The notes: generated from the letters alone by a model not told the origin. A stretch of DNA of 64,000 bases from Lunularia cruciata (GCA_948567375.1 OX419757.1:54064001-54128000); one strand, 5' to 3'; positions 30,106 through 42,339 are shown, counted from the stretch's first letter. Numbers and translations: made by a program.

Positions 30106-32656
30106 TTTTTTATATAATACATATTCGATGTCTAGTATAATCCGGATGCTTTTCTGTTTACTTGCATTGTCTCTCCTTCTCTAATGCTCTCTCACACTCC
30201 TCTAATGCTTTTTCTCGCCTCTTTCTGTTCTTCAATAATCTTTCTCCCCTCTTGTTTTTCACGAGCTTTTCCTTCTGCATGTTTCTCTCTCGCTTAGGCT
30301 ACTTTTCTCATTGCCATCGGTTAAGGGTAATTCTTCTCTGTTTGCTTGCTTCTCTACTAATCGATGTTTTCTTTCAGGTATTACCAGGTGCGTCTCGATT
30401 CACTTACTTTCTCGTGCTCACGATTATGTATCCTGTCCTTGTGCGTGCTTATTTCTGCAGTTTAGGTGCCCATTTCCTTCCAATTTCCACCAAATTATGA
30501 TCGGCTTGATAGAAACTCCTACATGACCTTGCTGGTTTCCGCATAAGTTTCCTTACTTCGCACTACTACCATTTTTGAGCGGCACTTTTGGAAGCTACCG
30601 AGTTTGCTTTAGCACTAATGAACTTTTGAACAGAAACTTGGTACGAAGGGTACTGGCATTCGCCCAGCTACTTCGGCACTGCGTTAGGCACTGATGAAGT
30701 TGTTTGTGCTTTCGTGGAGGTTTACTATCACCGCTTTTCTGCTTCCTTCAGTGTTTAAGCGCTTTAAGACTTGATGCTTTCATAGCGCATGCTGTGAGAT
30801 ACACTATCCGATCCTCTCACGCTTCGCTCCGATCCAGCCAAGACACCATCCACTCCTCTCCCACTTCCGCTCCATTCCACCCATCCTCAACTAATGCTTT
30901 GTATATTACTCTTAGCTCGATGTTTCTCTGTTTCATGATTTCTACACGACTTTCTATTTCAGATGCTTAATCCGTCGCGTCATGCTTGTAGTTACACGAT
31001 GTATACTAGTTCTCTGCAGGTGTTACAATGAGATGTTTCAGTTATGTCTTCAGTTATGTCGGCTTACCTTCGAATTGTCAGTGTCACTTAGTTTCCATTT
31101 CCTGAGTTGCTATTCATTTCGATTTGCACACGTTCATGCTTATATTTCATCTGCACTTGCATATGCACTTAGTGGGTTCTGGATTCCTCCGTTCTTCGAA
31201 CGCCTTCTCTCATTTCCCACATGTTATGGCAATTAAACCTGATTTCTCAAATTAGCAAAACATATAGCCTCGCAACCTCACTATATGCACAAGCGAGCAG
31301 CTACTACGTAACTCGATGGAAATTCAAAGAGTTACTGCAGAGAAAGAAATAGAAGTGAGGCTTTGTCATTACCCTTGTGACATAGCCAGTTCCCTGCTTA
31401 CCGTAATAAAGAGTTGAAGCGGTGAATTGACTACAATCAGTGTGAGGCGTTAAGACAATTCGTGAGTTGGAGATAAAAATGTTTTGATCGGAATATAAAT
31501 CTGCTTCATCGTTCCCATCCGTCCCCCTGAAAGCAACATCTCCACATGTCTTGACTGGATCATCCTCGACATGAAAGAAAGCTGTATTATGTCATTCATT
31601 TGCTCGTCGTGAATGAGCGAGTTCGAGGTTAGGAGCTGATCGGCATTCAAAGTGTTATTCAAAACCAGCATGTGTCTGTCAGAAGTCAAAGTGGGTAGTC
31701 TCCATATTAGACGACAACGAATTCGTTAATCACCAGGATATTAACTAGTTGGAAAGTTCAGAGGTTGTCGTGTCATAAGAGGCCTGAGGATTTGGAACGA
31801 AGAGTATCTTCGATTGCTTCCTTTCACATCCATACGTTGAATGCAGAAGCTAGTTCTAGAACCCGTCACCACAACGAGACCGAGAACGGAGGTAAACCCT
31901 TGGTGCAAGGTTGCTGCTTAACGTGCGTTCCGCGTATTAGCATATTGAGTTGTTGTTCGTTCGCACGGAAGGTAATGTGGAGAGAAGGCAGCATTGACCG
32001 AGGAACAATTTTTACCCTTGAAGTGTGTTTTGCCGAACAGACCTCAAATCATCTGCAAAGTCGAGCGTTGATTAACAGCCTTACAAAGTCTTATTGCTAA
32101 CGAAAATTGTTATTGAAGATAGGATCGACAGAGCCATCACCTGCAATATCGAGCTCCGCATGGAGGATAACTGGATAAACGTAGGATAGCTATTAAAACG
32201 TTTGTTTGTTTCTCGTTTTAAAACGCATCTTAAAATACCACAATCTTTTATAAAATGTTATTTTATATTTTATGGAGAACGTGTCTGAGCGTCATCAAGG
32301 GCAAAACTAATTCTATCTGAGATGTCTTCAGCAGCGTGGGCGTCTATCAAGATACGTAGTTGGAGAGCTTCTTGCTCCTCAACCTCCTTGTTGAGGAGAG
32401 AGTTCGAAGCATTTAGAAGAGAATTCGGTCAGGAGTTCGAAGACGACAGTGAGAGTTCTTAAAACTCTCTCTGTCGTACATGGCCAATATGCCGGATATG
32501 ATCAACATGCTCTCGGTCGTACCTTCGCTTTTGATCTTTGCCGGTGATACACATATTGGACAAAATAAGAAATAATTGACTGGGACCAGGCACCCTGGTA
32601 AGACAAAAACCACGCAATCCCTAAACTTCCTTGTCCGCTGGGATAGTGGGACTACT

Positions 32657-32744
32657 CAGGTGACAAATTAGGGGTTTCAGAAATAGTTTTGATAGATGTC
32701 CAGGTGACAAATTAGGGGTTTCAGAAATAGTTTTGATAGATGTC
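32657..32744. repeat. Perfect 44-bp tandem duplication
   Basis: CAGGTGACAAATTAGGGGTT and the rest of a 44-bp unit occur twice without mismatch (32657-32700, 32701-32744). A third partial CAGGTG follows. Confidence 0.9.
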
Positions 32745-33319
32745 CAGGTGGTAAATAACCAACTTTGTAATTATTTTCAGTGAACTTTGTAAAGAGATGA
32801 TATGCTAATAAATGAATGCCTTGTAATTGTAAATTGTTTTCATGTATATCACATGCAATTTGTGTTCATTTATAAAAATCAGACACTATATTACGGATAT
32901 TTAGGATTGGCCTAGTGAAATAAATGATTGTCAAAAGAGATAATGTGGCTTCTTGAGAGAGGTGCCATGCTTTTTTGGTGGATGATTCTTAGAGTGAGTT
33001 TTATGAATTTTTTGGTGGATCCAAAATGCCACTCTCAACTATTCAAATTGAAATTCATCATCTGTAAATGTGAATGTTATGTGCAAATGCTCATGTCCGT
33101 AAACTAAACCGGTGGGTTTTGTAGTTTTGCATTGGTGTGGTGGTTCATTTGCATAGATTAGTGTGGCAAAAGAGATAGCGCGAGTTATGATGAATGATTC
33201 ACATCGTCTTGCGGTAGCCAGGAAATTAATTGAAGTTCAAGGAATTGTACTCCAAAAGAGCAACCAAAAGGAAATCAAGAACCTAGTTGCAATACAGACT
33301 CACATTTGGATGCAAAATT

Positions 33320-33500
33320 GATGGGCACTATCGAGCGGCTACCAACGGCAACAAGCAGACTAACAATGGTAACAAGCGGCTACGGGCACCATCAAGTGGC
33401 TACAAGCGGCTACGGGCAACTACAAGCAATGAGCAGACTAACAATGACAACAAGAGGCTTTGGGTGCCAACGGGCGGTTACGAGCAACTATGAGCAACTA
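33320..33500. repeat. Degenerate GGCTAC/CAACAAG minisatellite
   Basis: Short phrases (AGCGGCTAC, AGCAGACTAACAATG, ACGGGCA, GAGCAACTAT) recur at irregular 20-80-bp spacing. Two spurious frames are open across it. Confidence 0.6.
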
Positions 33501-35389
33501 TGAGTAGTGAATCCCATTTAATCCTAAATTAACATATTGCTAAATTAACACATTATAATGGGTGACAACCGGTGCAAACCGCATTCACTCTAAACCAGAA
33601 ACTTTATTAACCCTAATATGTAATTAATGTGTTATGGTATGACAACATATCCCTTATTCTCTTGTTCCCTTATTATTCCCTTATTTCTACGAACTACCTC
33701 TTATGGAGGTTGCTAATAATAAGGAACTTGGCCGGAATTCTATAGTGGGACTCTTTTTTCCACCTGCCAGCACCCCGTATCAATTTAGTCAACGCTTCAT
33801 AATAATCTATATGAAAATATATAGAGCTTCGTAAAGCTATATTTGAAGCCCCCTATTGTGTGCACCAAGAAAAGAAAAGAAAGATGTTTTGTAAAACAAT
33901 TTACACCATTTTAAAATGTTCTATGATCCGCAGAAGTAAAAAGAAAGTTTCCATAAGGATAGCATAAAGGATAGGAGACCCATTAACTGCATGACAAAAA
34001 CAAGAAATGGCAAAATGGTGTTAATCATAGAGAGTGTCGCTTCAATTCATCTTCCCTATAGCTTAGAGTCATTCCCTAATGCATTTAGTGACTACGCAAG
34101 TCATACCTTCTACCAACACCAAAGTATACTAAGAAATATCATTTAATATGATTTGTGTTTTAAATAATATTTGCTAATAGGAAGAATGTGAATCTGCAAT
34201 CGAAGAAACAAGCTCAATCATTGGACAACAAGGGAAATCTACATATAGATTTTATGCTATTCTGCTAAGAATCTACATGGATCCAAGCTGCACTAATTTC
34301 ATTAGGATACTCTGTTTCACACACATACAATGCGCCACCATGCTCATGTGAACTCATCACCAAATATTTTTTCTTTTGGGTCAGCGCATTGGAGACACCC
34401 AATAGGGAGCACGTCGACCTCAGCTGGGGGCCCTGCCCCCAGACCCCTCCCCAAATCACATCTGCAAAGCCTATTCAGAATGCCAGGAACTAAAGACTCC
34501 ACACTCGACAACTTACATAATGCAATTACTACTAATTATCTAAAGTAAATCATAAATAATAAAATGATGTTGTTAATGAATAAATTTAAATCATATTATT
34601 TTATTAATAATTATTAATTTTTTAATATGATAAACCCTTATGTAATCCCTCATCAATATATTGAACTCCATAAAATGTGTATAATTTAAAAAGTAAATAA
34701 ACAAAGAGTAGATATTATTGTATATTTTTATACTTAAAAATCTCTAATTATCACCAAATGAAATACCCATCGCACCTATATCTAAGAATGCATAATCACT
34801 TGTTTTAAAATTGTAAGATGTATAATCATAGATCCACCACCATGACTTAACTGTATCCATTATACATAAGTTGTTTATAAGATATATTGATACTCACTCC
34901 ATGGCAATTATATACTTTCTTCTACTATTGCAAACCCTATATACTTTCTTCTACTATTGCAAACCCTACATTTCTTGGTAATATCTTCATGCATGGCAAT
35001 CATTATCCTCCAAAAGTATTTCAGAAGTATGTATGGTCATATACACTCATCTTGGATTAAGGGTTATCCAGTACTCAAATAGAAGAGTAAAGATCTAGAT
35101 GTGTAGAGTAAATTAATCAAAATCTCATAAATGTATACAATATAGTATAGAACAAAGTGCTTGTGTTTGTATTGATTCATCTATGCTTCTAAAATGAATT
35201 CATAACATACTCATTAACAAGGATCTTCCAAATATTATTTACAATAACACCAATATCAATGTGACATCTATCCTTAATCGGATCTAAAGATAAAGCTAGA
35301 TGTGGAATTAAAATTCTAAACTATAAAGATAAATTGATCTTTATACTTTAGAAGTTTTATTCTCATTGCTATAGCTGTAATTTTTGTTT
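33501..35389. other. AT-rich spacer
   Basis: No gene recognised. A short direct repeat ATATACTTTCTTCTACTATTGCAAACCCTA lies at about 34909-34968 (two copies; longer than shown positions are approximate). A GC-rich patch with a perfect 8-bp stem is listed separately. Confidence 0.4.
34424..34442. repeat. GC-rich stem-loop
   Basis: CTGGGGGC, a CCT loop, then GCCCCCAG: a perfect 8-bp stem with a 3-base loop, followed by GACCCCTCCCC. It is a sharp GC island inside very AT-rich sequence. Confidence 0.6.
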
Positions 35390-37430
35390 TCATTTTAGAG
35401 AAAATCCAATATAACAATTCCCCAAGGTACTGCTCTTGCAATGTGCCAAAAGAGAATTCAATATAATCAATTGGAGAGATATTATAACATAGGATCTTGA
35501 TAAAGCTATATCACTCATCATCTTTTGCAATTTAAAGAAATGAAAAAACACATTTAAGTACACACCATGTAGGAAACAACATCGTAGCAAAACACCAACC
35601 CATATTGCACAACACCTCACAAGCATCCCATAACTCATAGCAAGATTCACTAGTGTAAATAATGAATTCCAATCTTCACACAATGAAGACCAAGAACATA
35701 AAAAATATTTGTGTGACCCACACAAACTTGAATTGAACAAAATTCCAGCCACATCACATTGTTGTAACAAACATGCCTCAATATATCACACAATTTGTTG
35801 ATGTTGCCTTTTACACATTCCATTGCATCCTTGATAACACAATTTATCACATGACATATGCAACAAATATGAAAGTGTTCATGCATGCTACCAATGATTT
35901 GATCATTCATCAATTCTTCTAGTCATTTAATTGCATTTGGCATTTCAATACCATTGTTGGTAGTAATACCCATGATGTCGGTCAATTAGTTGAATTTGTG
36001 CAAGATTTTAAATACAATATTGCTAGTAGTAGTTGCATTATAGGGAGGCGGAAAATAATTGAATGCCAAGTTTGCATACTTGAGCTTCCAATTCCATCCA
36101 ATGAATTGTGACAATATTATAACCTCAATATAATCATGATTATTATTAATCTAGAGTAATGTAATACCAAGGGTTAGCCATATGATCTAGATGTGAAATT
36201 TGGTTTGGTAACATCTAGAATGATGTTATACATGATGGTCAAAATAGATCAGATAGAAGTATCACCAAAAGAGTACTTCTACTAATAGGGCAGAAACCAA
36301 AATAGACTTGAGAACCTTAGAACCAATAGCTAGACATATGATTTAAAGGTGAGAATTGGTTTGGTAACATCTGGAAGGATGTTACACATGATGGACTAAA
36401 CAGATCAGAAAGAGGTATCACCAAAAGGGGACTTCTACTAATAGAGTAGGAACCGAAATATGCCTGAAATCTTTGAAGGCAATTTCGGAGGCCTAAACGG
36501 ATGAATTAGGCCTCGAAAATGTGCAAATTCCCCCCTAATATTCTAATTCCCCCCCTGCTTTGTCTCGTCGAGAGCTTTCCAACGGTACCTTACTCATGTG
36601 ATTCTGAGATTCCTACAGGAAGATTCCCTAAAAGATTCCATCCGGTCAAAGCTTGTTTGACCAACCAGATAGGACCTAGACCAGACAGGTCACCCATCCA
36701 AGTAAGTAATCCAAGGGTGGAGCTTGTTGACATGTCACCTATCTGTGTCCCTAATCCTATGGTGGAGCTTCCTTGGAGGAGATCCTCTTTGTCTATATAA
36801 TAAAGAGAAGGTGCTCCCTTGGGGCATCGAATGTTTGAGTGTGCAATCTGTGTTTTCTCTCTTCTCTTGTCCTCGAAGTATTACAAGTAATAACCAAGCA
36901 ATAATTTACACCATCAAAACCAAACAAACTTTTAAGTTGGCAACTACTCATCCTCAAGAGCTCTACCAAGTATTTGTTGATTAGGAATTCTATAATATTG
37001 ACATATTATTGATATGAGGTTTTTTGAAAAATGATTTTTGATGGTAGCAAATGATTGTTTGTCAACTACAATAGAAAGCACTAGAGCTTTCTACAATTTT
37101 GCACATTATTCATCATCCATAAAATTGTGTATATCCAACACTCTAGTATTATATAATTTCATCTACTAAGGGTTTTGAGCCCCACCCCACAATCTTTACC
37201 AATTTTGTGAGCAACCTTGAGATGATGTGTGAGAACATTACTTGAAGTTGATATAAAAATGAACAAACATTTGAAAATTTTAGTGACAAACATTCTATAT
37301 ATATACGCAACCTTCCACCACCTCAAAGTGATCCCATATCCATGAGGAAATTTTCTTTTCTTCTTTGATTTTCTATAATAGATGATGATTATGGTGTTTG
37401 ATTGTCAATGACAAGTAGACTTTCAAATCC
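35390..37430 (-). pseudogene. hAT-family transposase, broken by a solo LTR
   Basis: DNA transposase remnant on the minus strand. A BED-finger-like start, SSWIWDHFEVVEG, lies at about 37320-37360, then SIVVDKQSFATIKNHFFK near 37030. After a solo LTR at 36160-36885 come FIGWNWKLKYANLAFNYFP, GITTNNGIEMPN, HFHICCICHVINCVIKDAM (catalytic-region His/Cys segment), LCDILRHVCYNN and a remnant of the usual LDxxTRWNS block at about 35680. Stops and frameshifts are frequent. Terminal inverted repeats were not located. Confidence 0.65.
36160..36885 (+). repeat. Family-G solo LTR (726 bp) with 5-bp target duplication
   Basis: Starts TGTAATACCAAG and ends AGTATTACA, with AGTAA immediately on both sides: a perfect target-site duplication, so the element recombined to a solo LTR. 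It carries TATATAA at 36794-36800 and an internal imperfect duplication (ACTTCTACTAATAG at about 36279 and 36430). A second copy is at 38712-39463. Confidence 0.9.
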
Positions 37431-37714
37431 TCCATCTTCTTAAGTTGATTATGATTGATCATACATGCACCTTTCTTGAACTTGATTGCAATACAATCCA
37501 TGTTAAAACTTAATCCTTGATTAAGATAATCAACAATGTAACTAATAGTGAAATACTCATGACTCTAAAATTTAATTGTGGCTTGGTACGGCTAACTGGC
37601 TCTCAATTTCTATGAGCAAACTACCTAGTTTTTCAAGGTAACCAGCTAAGCCATATTTAGCCAACTATTTACCCATGTCTATTGTAAGCTAATCAGAATT
37701 ATTTAGAATCTTGG
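37431..37714. other. Unassigned spacer
   Basis: AT-rich; may include a decayed part of the A-type LTR that follows. Nothing firm. Confidence 0.3.
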
Positions 37715-38240
37715 TTAAAATCTATACAAATAATATTTATCAACTACGTATAATACCAAACTATATATCCAAATACCAATGGGTGTTGCATATACCTTCA
37801 GACTAAGAATTCACCTTTGTCTTTGGAGTGAGGATCCGTTTACCTTCTATGATACAACTTCAACTTATCATGGTTGATATTATGAAAGTATCTTCTTCCC
37901 AATTCCTTGAGATTGAAATTGTGATCTCATCACACTTTCTCAATTACGGAACATCTAAAGTAAGCAAGCTAAAACTTCTCTTGCACCCTCTTGGATCAAA
38001 TAGGATCAAATAATCTTTACTCCACTACCTTCCTTGAAAGAGTTTTCCTTCTCCTTGCCTTGTTTCTTAACATAACTCTTTTTTTTCCTTTGTATTGCTT
38101 CACTTAAATCATAGAAACTATTCTTGCCTCCTCTAATTCCATGAGTTGATCTTTCCTTGATTTCTTTGCATCACTTTCTTGTACCTTGTTCAAGTTCCTA
38201 TGGAAGCTTTAGAAGGTATGAAGATCAAAGTGAACACATA
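37715..38240 (-). pseudogene. A-type element fragment: pol 3' end and LTR edge
   Basis: The minus strand matches the end of element A. The integrase C-terminal segment that in A ends at the DKLKMYHRR block corresponds to 37800-38240, and the LTR start appears inverted as CAATGGGTGTTGCA ending at 37790. Basic and glutamate-rich runs at 38050-38200 match A 8380-8540. It is too decayed for a frame. Upstream pol is missing. Confidence 0.6.
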
Positions 38241-38468
38241 TCACAACATTTGTAGTGGCTAAGCAAGTTTGCTAGTATATTGGAATGAGTATCTTTGTAC
38301 TCATAATTTTATCAATAGCTACTTATAGTTTCCTTGGTGGCGGTAATCTATTATATTAGGGTTGAACTATTTGAATCACCATTTTTGATTGCACTATTAG
38401 AATCACAAGTTGTATTATCAATAAAGTTAGATGTGTCATTGGAGTTGGATTCCTTTGCTTCCCAAGGA
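38241..38468. other. Unassigned spacer
   Basis: No recognisable feature between the A fragment and the B3 LTR. Confidence 0.3.
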
Positions 38469-38711
38469 GTAGTATGCTTTGAAGTGCACATCTAAAAAGC
38501 TCACTTTTATGTTAAGCCTTGAGCTCTTGGCTATGGTTAATAAAGGCTAGTGAATGAAACTTGGATTCTTTGGGTAGAGTGGATGTGGCTTGATGGTGTA
38601 ATCAATGCTTGTTGGCAAAGAGTATGGAGTGTTGAGTTTTGATAATTTGATATCCAAAAGAAGTAAGAAGGGAAATTGAGTGCATGAATTTTGTATGTAT
38701 TGGTGGTATCT
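38469..38711 (+). repeat. B3 5' LTR fragment
   Basis: Aligns with B1 LTR: AAGCTCACTT, GTTAAGCCTTGAGCTCTTGG, CTTGGATTCT and GGATGTGGCTTG. It ends at TGGTGGTATCT, where a solo LTR is inserted. The start is truncated against unassigned DNA. Confidence 0.7.
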
Positions 38712-39463
38712 TGTAATACCAAGAGCTAGCCATATGATCTAGATGTGAAATTTGGTTTGGTAACATCAAGAATGATCTTATAAATGATGGTCAAAATAGA
38801 TCAAATAGAAGTATCATCAAAAGGGTACTTCTACTAATAGGCCAAAAACCAAAATAGACTTGAAAACCTTAGAACCAATAGCTAGACATATGATTTAAAA
38901 GTGAGAATTAGTTTGGTAACATCGGGAAGGATATTCACATGATGGACTGAATAGATCAAAAAGAGGTATCACCAAAAGGGTACTTCTACTAATAGAGTAG
39001 GAACCAAAATATGCCTGAAATCTTTGAAGGCAATTTCAGAGGCCTAAACGAATGAATTAGGTCTAAAAAATGTGCAAGTTTTTCCCAAATGGAAGAAAGG
39101 TTGGCCTTCCCTCCTTCCAACTTTGTCTCGTTGAGAGCTTTTCAATGGCACCTCACCCATGTGATTATGAGATTCCTACTAGAAGATTCCCTAAAAGATT
39201 CCTTTTGATCAAAGCTTGTTTGACCAACCAGATAGGACTAGGACCAACATGTCACCCATCCAAGTAAGTAATCCAAGGGTGGAGCTTGTTGACATGTCAC
39301 CTATCAGTGTGCCTAATTCTAAGGTGGAGCTTCTTTGGAGGTGATCCTCCTTGTCTATATAATAAAGAGAAGGTGCTCCTTTGGGGCATTGGAGGTTGAG
39401 TGCAAAATCATGTGTTTCTCATGGTGTGTTTCTTCTCAGGTCTCATATCCTCGGAGTATTATA
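38712..39463 (+). repeat. Family-G solo LTR (752 bp) with 5-bp target duplication
   Basis: Starts TGTAATACCAAG and ends GAGTATTATA, with TATCT directly on both sides (38707-38711 and 39464-39468). Same family as 36160-36885, with the same TATATAA core near 39355. Inserted in the B3 LTR/leader junction. Confidence 0.9.
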
Positions 39464-39468
39464 TATCT

Positions 39469-39945
39469 CTAGGCCTAATGCAATCGATGGTACCTTTGAT
39501 TGATTTCTACTCAATTGTGGTAGATTGTTGGTAATTTTAGTAATCATGCACAATAGTGCTATCTAGTTTGTTGGGATATTTGATAGTTAGATGGATTGTG
39601 TATGGAAGCATTGCCCAAATATTGCAAAATAGAAGTCATAGGTGTTTAATTCCATTGATTGAGGAGTCAATTTGAGAATGGGAAGGTCAAATTAGAGATT
39701 GGTGGTTGCTTTTGGTTGATGTGTGGAAGCATTACCCAATTTATGAAACAAAAGTCATGGGTGTTTAATTCCATTGATTGAGGAGTCAATTTGAGAGTGT
39801 GATGGTCAAATTGGAGATTGGTGGTTGTCAATTTAGGCCAACACCAAAATTGAGGTTGAATTTGAGAACACATAATTTCAAATTAGGGATTTGGAAGTCC
39901 ACATCTTTTGATTTGGAGGTGAATTAGAGATTCAAGGTTAGATTT
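39469..39945 (+). other. B3 leader, first part, with 121-bp duplication
   Basis: Non-coding. Contains an imperfect ~121-bp tandem duplication: units with TGGAAGCATT and TTAATTCCATTGATTGAGG start near 39600 and 39721. It ends at the left border of C1 with GGTTAGATTT, matching the B1 leader around 17585. Confidence 0.65.
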
Positions 39946-40347
39946 TGTAAAAGATCCGAGGACCAAGGAGAGAAATAGGAGAATGGAAGATCACATTAGG
40001 ACACTTGAATGAGTGAAAATCAGAATGCCTAGTATGAGCTTTGGCTTTGGTATTTATAGGGAGCATACAAGGCTCTTGAGAAGTTTTCTTGAGCCACTTT
40101 CTTGGAGTGCAAGCCAAGTTAATAGGGAAACTTCTCAAGAAGTTTCTTTCTAGAAACCGCCTACTTGGCTTGCAAGCTAAGCTAGTTAGAAGCTTCTAGA
40201 AGCTACTTATTTGAGGTGCAAGCTAAGCTAGCTAGGCAGCTTCTCAAGAAGCTGCCAAGATACTTTTGGAGTATTCTAGGTTAATTTGGCCTATTTGCTA
40301 CTTTGTTAGTCATAACTAATTTCATTGTTAAACTACATATTGTTACA
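39946..40347 (-). repeat. 3' LTR of C1 (402 bp)
   Basis: Plus-strand borders TGTAAAAG and TTGTTACA. Contains TATA (minus) at 40052-40059 and a heat-shock-element-like GAAGCTTCTAGAA at 40189-40201. A polypurine tract (minus) lies just outside at 40348-40360. Confidence 0.88.
40189..40201 (-). promoter_or_regulatory. Heat-shock-element-like trimer in C1 LTR
   Basis: GAAgcTTCtaGAA fits the nGAAnnTTCnnGAAn consensus exactly and lies about 130 bp upstream of the TATA box in transcription direction. Function not shown. Confidence 0.4.
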
Positions 40348-40360
40348 TATTCCCCCACCG
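40348..40360 (-). other. Polypurine tract of C1
   Basis: On the minus strand CGGTGGGGGAATA abuts the 3' LTR. Confidence 0.6.
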
Positions 40361-40399
40361 CTAGTTGGTGATATACTTGTCACCAATGAAGCTTCAAAC

Positions 40400-40600
40400 T
40401 CTTTGGATGGCCGTTTGTGCATTTTGGAGGTGAGAAAGAGGTTTCCATGTGGCATCATGAAGGAGATACCCCTTCTAAAGGACCTTGTACTCCGTATATT
40501 GTTGATGGCTTCTTTGGATGTGGCAATGCGCAAGGATATGATCAACTTCATACTCCTTATGATCATTGATAGGGACAAGAGGAAAAAGAAGATGGGTTAG
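40400..40600 (-). pseudogene. Chromodomain of C1 integrase
   Basis: The minus strand reads INDHKEYEVDHILAH, then YTEYKVL, a stop, and KGYLLHDATWKPLSHLQ. This is the chromodomain pattern (EYEVE...YLVKWKGY...TWEP), a histone-methyl reader that targets chromovirus integration. One TAG replaces the first aromatic-cage Trp. Confidence 0.7.
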
Positions 40601-41927
40601 GAACAAAAGGTTTCAACTTAGAAATGTGAAAGATAGGGTGGATGCACATATGATAAGGCAAGGCAAGTCGACAAGCAACAAGAGAGATGATTAGGGTGAC
40701 TTTAAAGGATCCTATCCAATTAGGAGCAATTTTATGGAGTTGGGTATCAAGTGTGAAGGGTAGGTTACTAGAAAAGAGCATAAACTTATCACCAACTTGA
40801 AAGGTGAGATCATGACGATGGTGGTTTGCATATTGTTTCTGACGATTTTGGGCAACAAGGAGGTGAGATTTGGCTTGTTGGAAGGATTGGGATATGGTGG
40901 TCAAGAAGGTTGAAGTATGAGGGACATGTGATGGAAGAGGAGCAAGAAAGGAATCTGGAACAAGTGGATCTTGGCCAAAATTGAGGAAGAAAGGAGAGAA
41001 TCGGTGTTTGCATGTTTGGAATTATTGTATGCAAACTCTACAATTGCAAGACATTCATTGCAATTGGAATGGTGAATGTTGACAAAAGCACAAAGCATAT
41101 CCTCCAAGGTGCAATTTGCACGTTTGGTTTGTCCACCAGTTTGAAGATTATAGGCTATGGACAAAGCAAGCTTGGTGCCGAGTATTTAGAAGAGTGCTTG
41201 CCAAAAATTTCTAATGAATCAAAGATCACGGTCGGGGATGAGTACATGCAGCATCCTATGATGCTTAAAGATATTGTCAAAGTAAATCTGCACTAATGTT
41301 AGAGCATCCACGATATCAAAGGTTGGTGCCAAATGGATTTGCTTACTAAGCTTATCCACAAACACCATGATTGCCGTATGACCTTGCTTTATCCTAGGCA
41401 AGGATGTGATGAGATCCAAGCTCACGTGTTCCCTTCAAGCAGATGGAATGGGAAGTGGTTGAAGGAGTCCACTCAGTTTTTGGTTGCTGGCCTTGTTATG
41501 TTGGTAGCTCTCACATGATTGGACAAACTCCTGAACATCTCATGTCATGTTGGGCCACCACCACTGGCGTTGGAGGGCACCCAAGGTCTTGTGTACACCC
41601 ATATGACCAAATGTTGATAAGTCATGGGCTTCTTGGAGGTGCACAAGTTAGAGATCACCCTTGGCTGGAACATAAATCGGGTTCTCATAGAATAGAAGGC
41701 CTTGTAATCCTTATCAAAACCTTCTAGACAACCTTGTACCATCTGAAAGAAAGGATCTTGTTGTAAGTTGTCTTAAACTTAATTTGGACTTTCAAGTCAA
41801 TTGATACCATTATAATTGCCTTTGTGATGAGAGGAAGAGACTTCAAATCAAGTTTTTGTGATAGGGCATCAAGGATGACATGGACCTGACCTGGTTTGTA
41901 CTCAAATTTGATGTAAAAAAAAGTAGT
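40563..41927 (-). pseudogene. Integrase and end of RNase H of C1
   Basis: From 41927 leftwards: the RNase H tail (FEYKPGQVHVILDALSQK), then integrase with SLDLITSLPRIKQGHTAIMV (first Asp), VLIPDRDL (second Asp) and NLQTGGQTKRANCTLED, where the catalytic Glu position of DGQTER-type motifs reads Lys. The C-terminal barrel appears as FQVGDKFML and HPIFHISKLKPF. Several stops and frame changes. Confidence 0.78.
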
Positions 41928-42339
41928 TGTAAAAGGCCGAGACCAAGGAGAGAAAATGTAGAATGGAAGATCACATTGGGACACTTAAATGTGGGAAAAC
42001 TCCAAATGCCTAGTATGAGCTTTGGATCTTGTATTTATAGGAATCATACAAGGCTCTTGAGAAGCTTCTCAAGAAGCTTCCTTGAGCCGCTTTCTTGGAG
42101 TGCAAGCCAAGTTAATTGGAAAGCTTCTCAAGAAGCTGTCTTCTAGGAGCTGCTTACTTGGCATGCGAGCTAAGTTAGTTGGAAGCTTCTAGAAGCTACC
42201 TACTTGGAGTGCAAGCTAAGCTAGCAAACAAGCCTCCCAAGAAGCTTCCTAGATACTTCAAGAATATTCAAGGCTAATTTGTCTTATTTGCTACTTCATT
42301 AGCCCTACTAACTTCATCGCTAAACTCCTTATTATTGCA
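41928..42339 (-). repeat. 3' LTR of C2 (412 bp)
   Basis: Plus-strand borders TGTAAAAG and TTATTGCA. TATA (minus, TATAAATAC) at 42031-42039. GAAGCTTCTAGAA at 42182-42194 is an exact heat-shock-element-like trimer. A polypurine tract follows at 42340-42350. Confidence 0.88.
42182..42194 (-). promoter_or_regulatory. Heat-shock-element-like trimer in C2 3' LTR
   Basis: GAAgcTTCtaGAA, about 145 bp upstream of TATA in transcription direction. Further GAAgcTTC dimers lie at 42058-42077 and 42118-42138. Confidence 0.4.

Larger units (their letters stand above)
28980..33300. other. Intergenic DNA, no recognised gene
   Basis: Not obviously retroelement-derived and higher in GC than the AT-rich stretch after it. 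Plus-strand 30140-31240 is pyrimidine-rich with splice-like sites but no recognisable domain. Short open frames (29115-29327 plus; 31450-31689 minus; 31765-32100 plus) match nothing I know. A minus-strand open stretch at 32266-32425 has protein-like composition (LQLRILIDAHAAEDISDRIS) and ends in a stop, but I could not find in-phase splice sites. Tandem duplications are listed separately. Confidence 0.4.

Noticed and set aside
36160-39463. A single LTR element with LTRs at 36160 and 38712
   Set aside because: Each LTR has its own distinct 5-bp target duplication and the DNA between is hAT, A-type and B-type debris, so they are independent solo LTRs.
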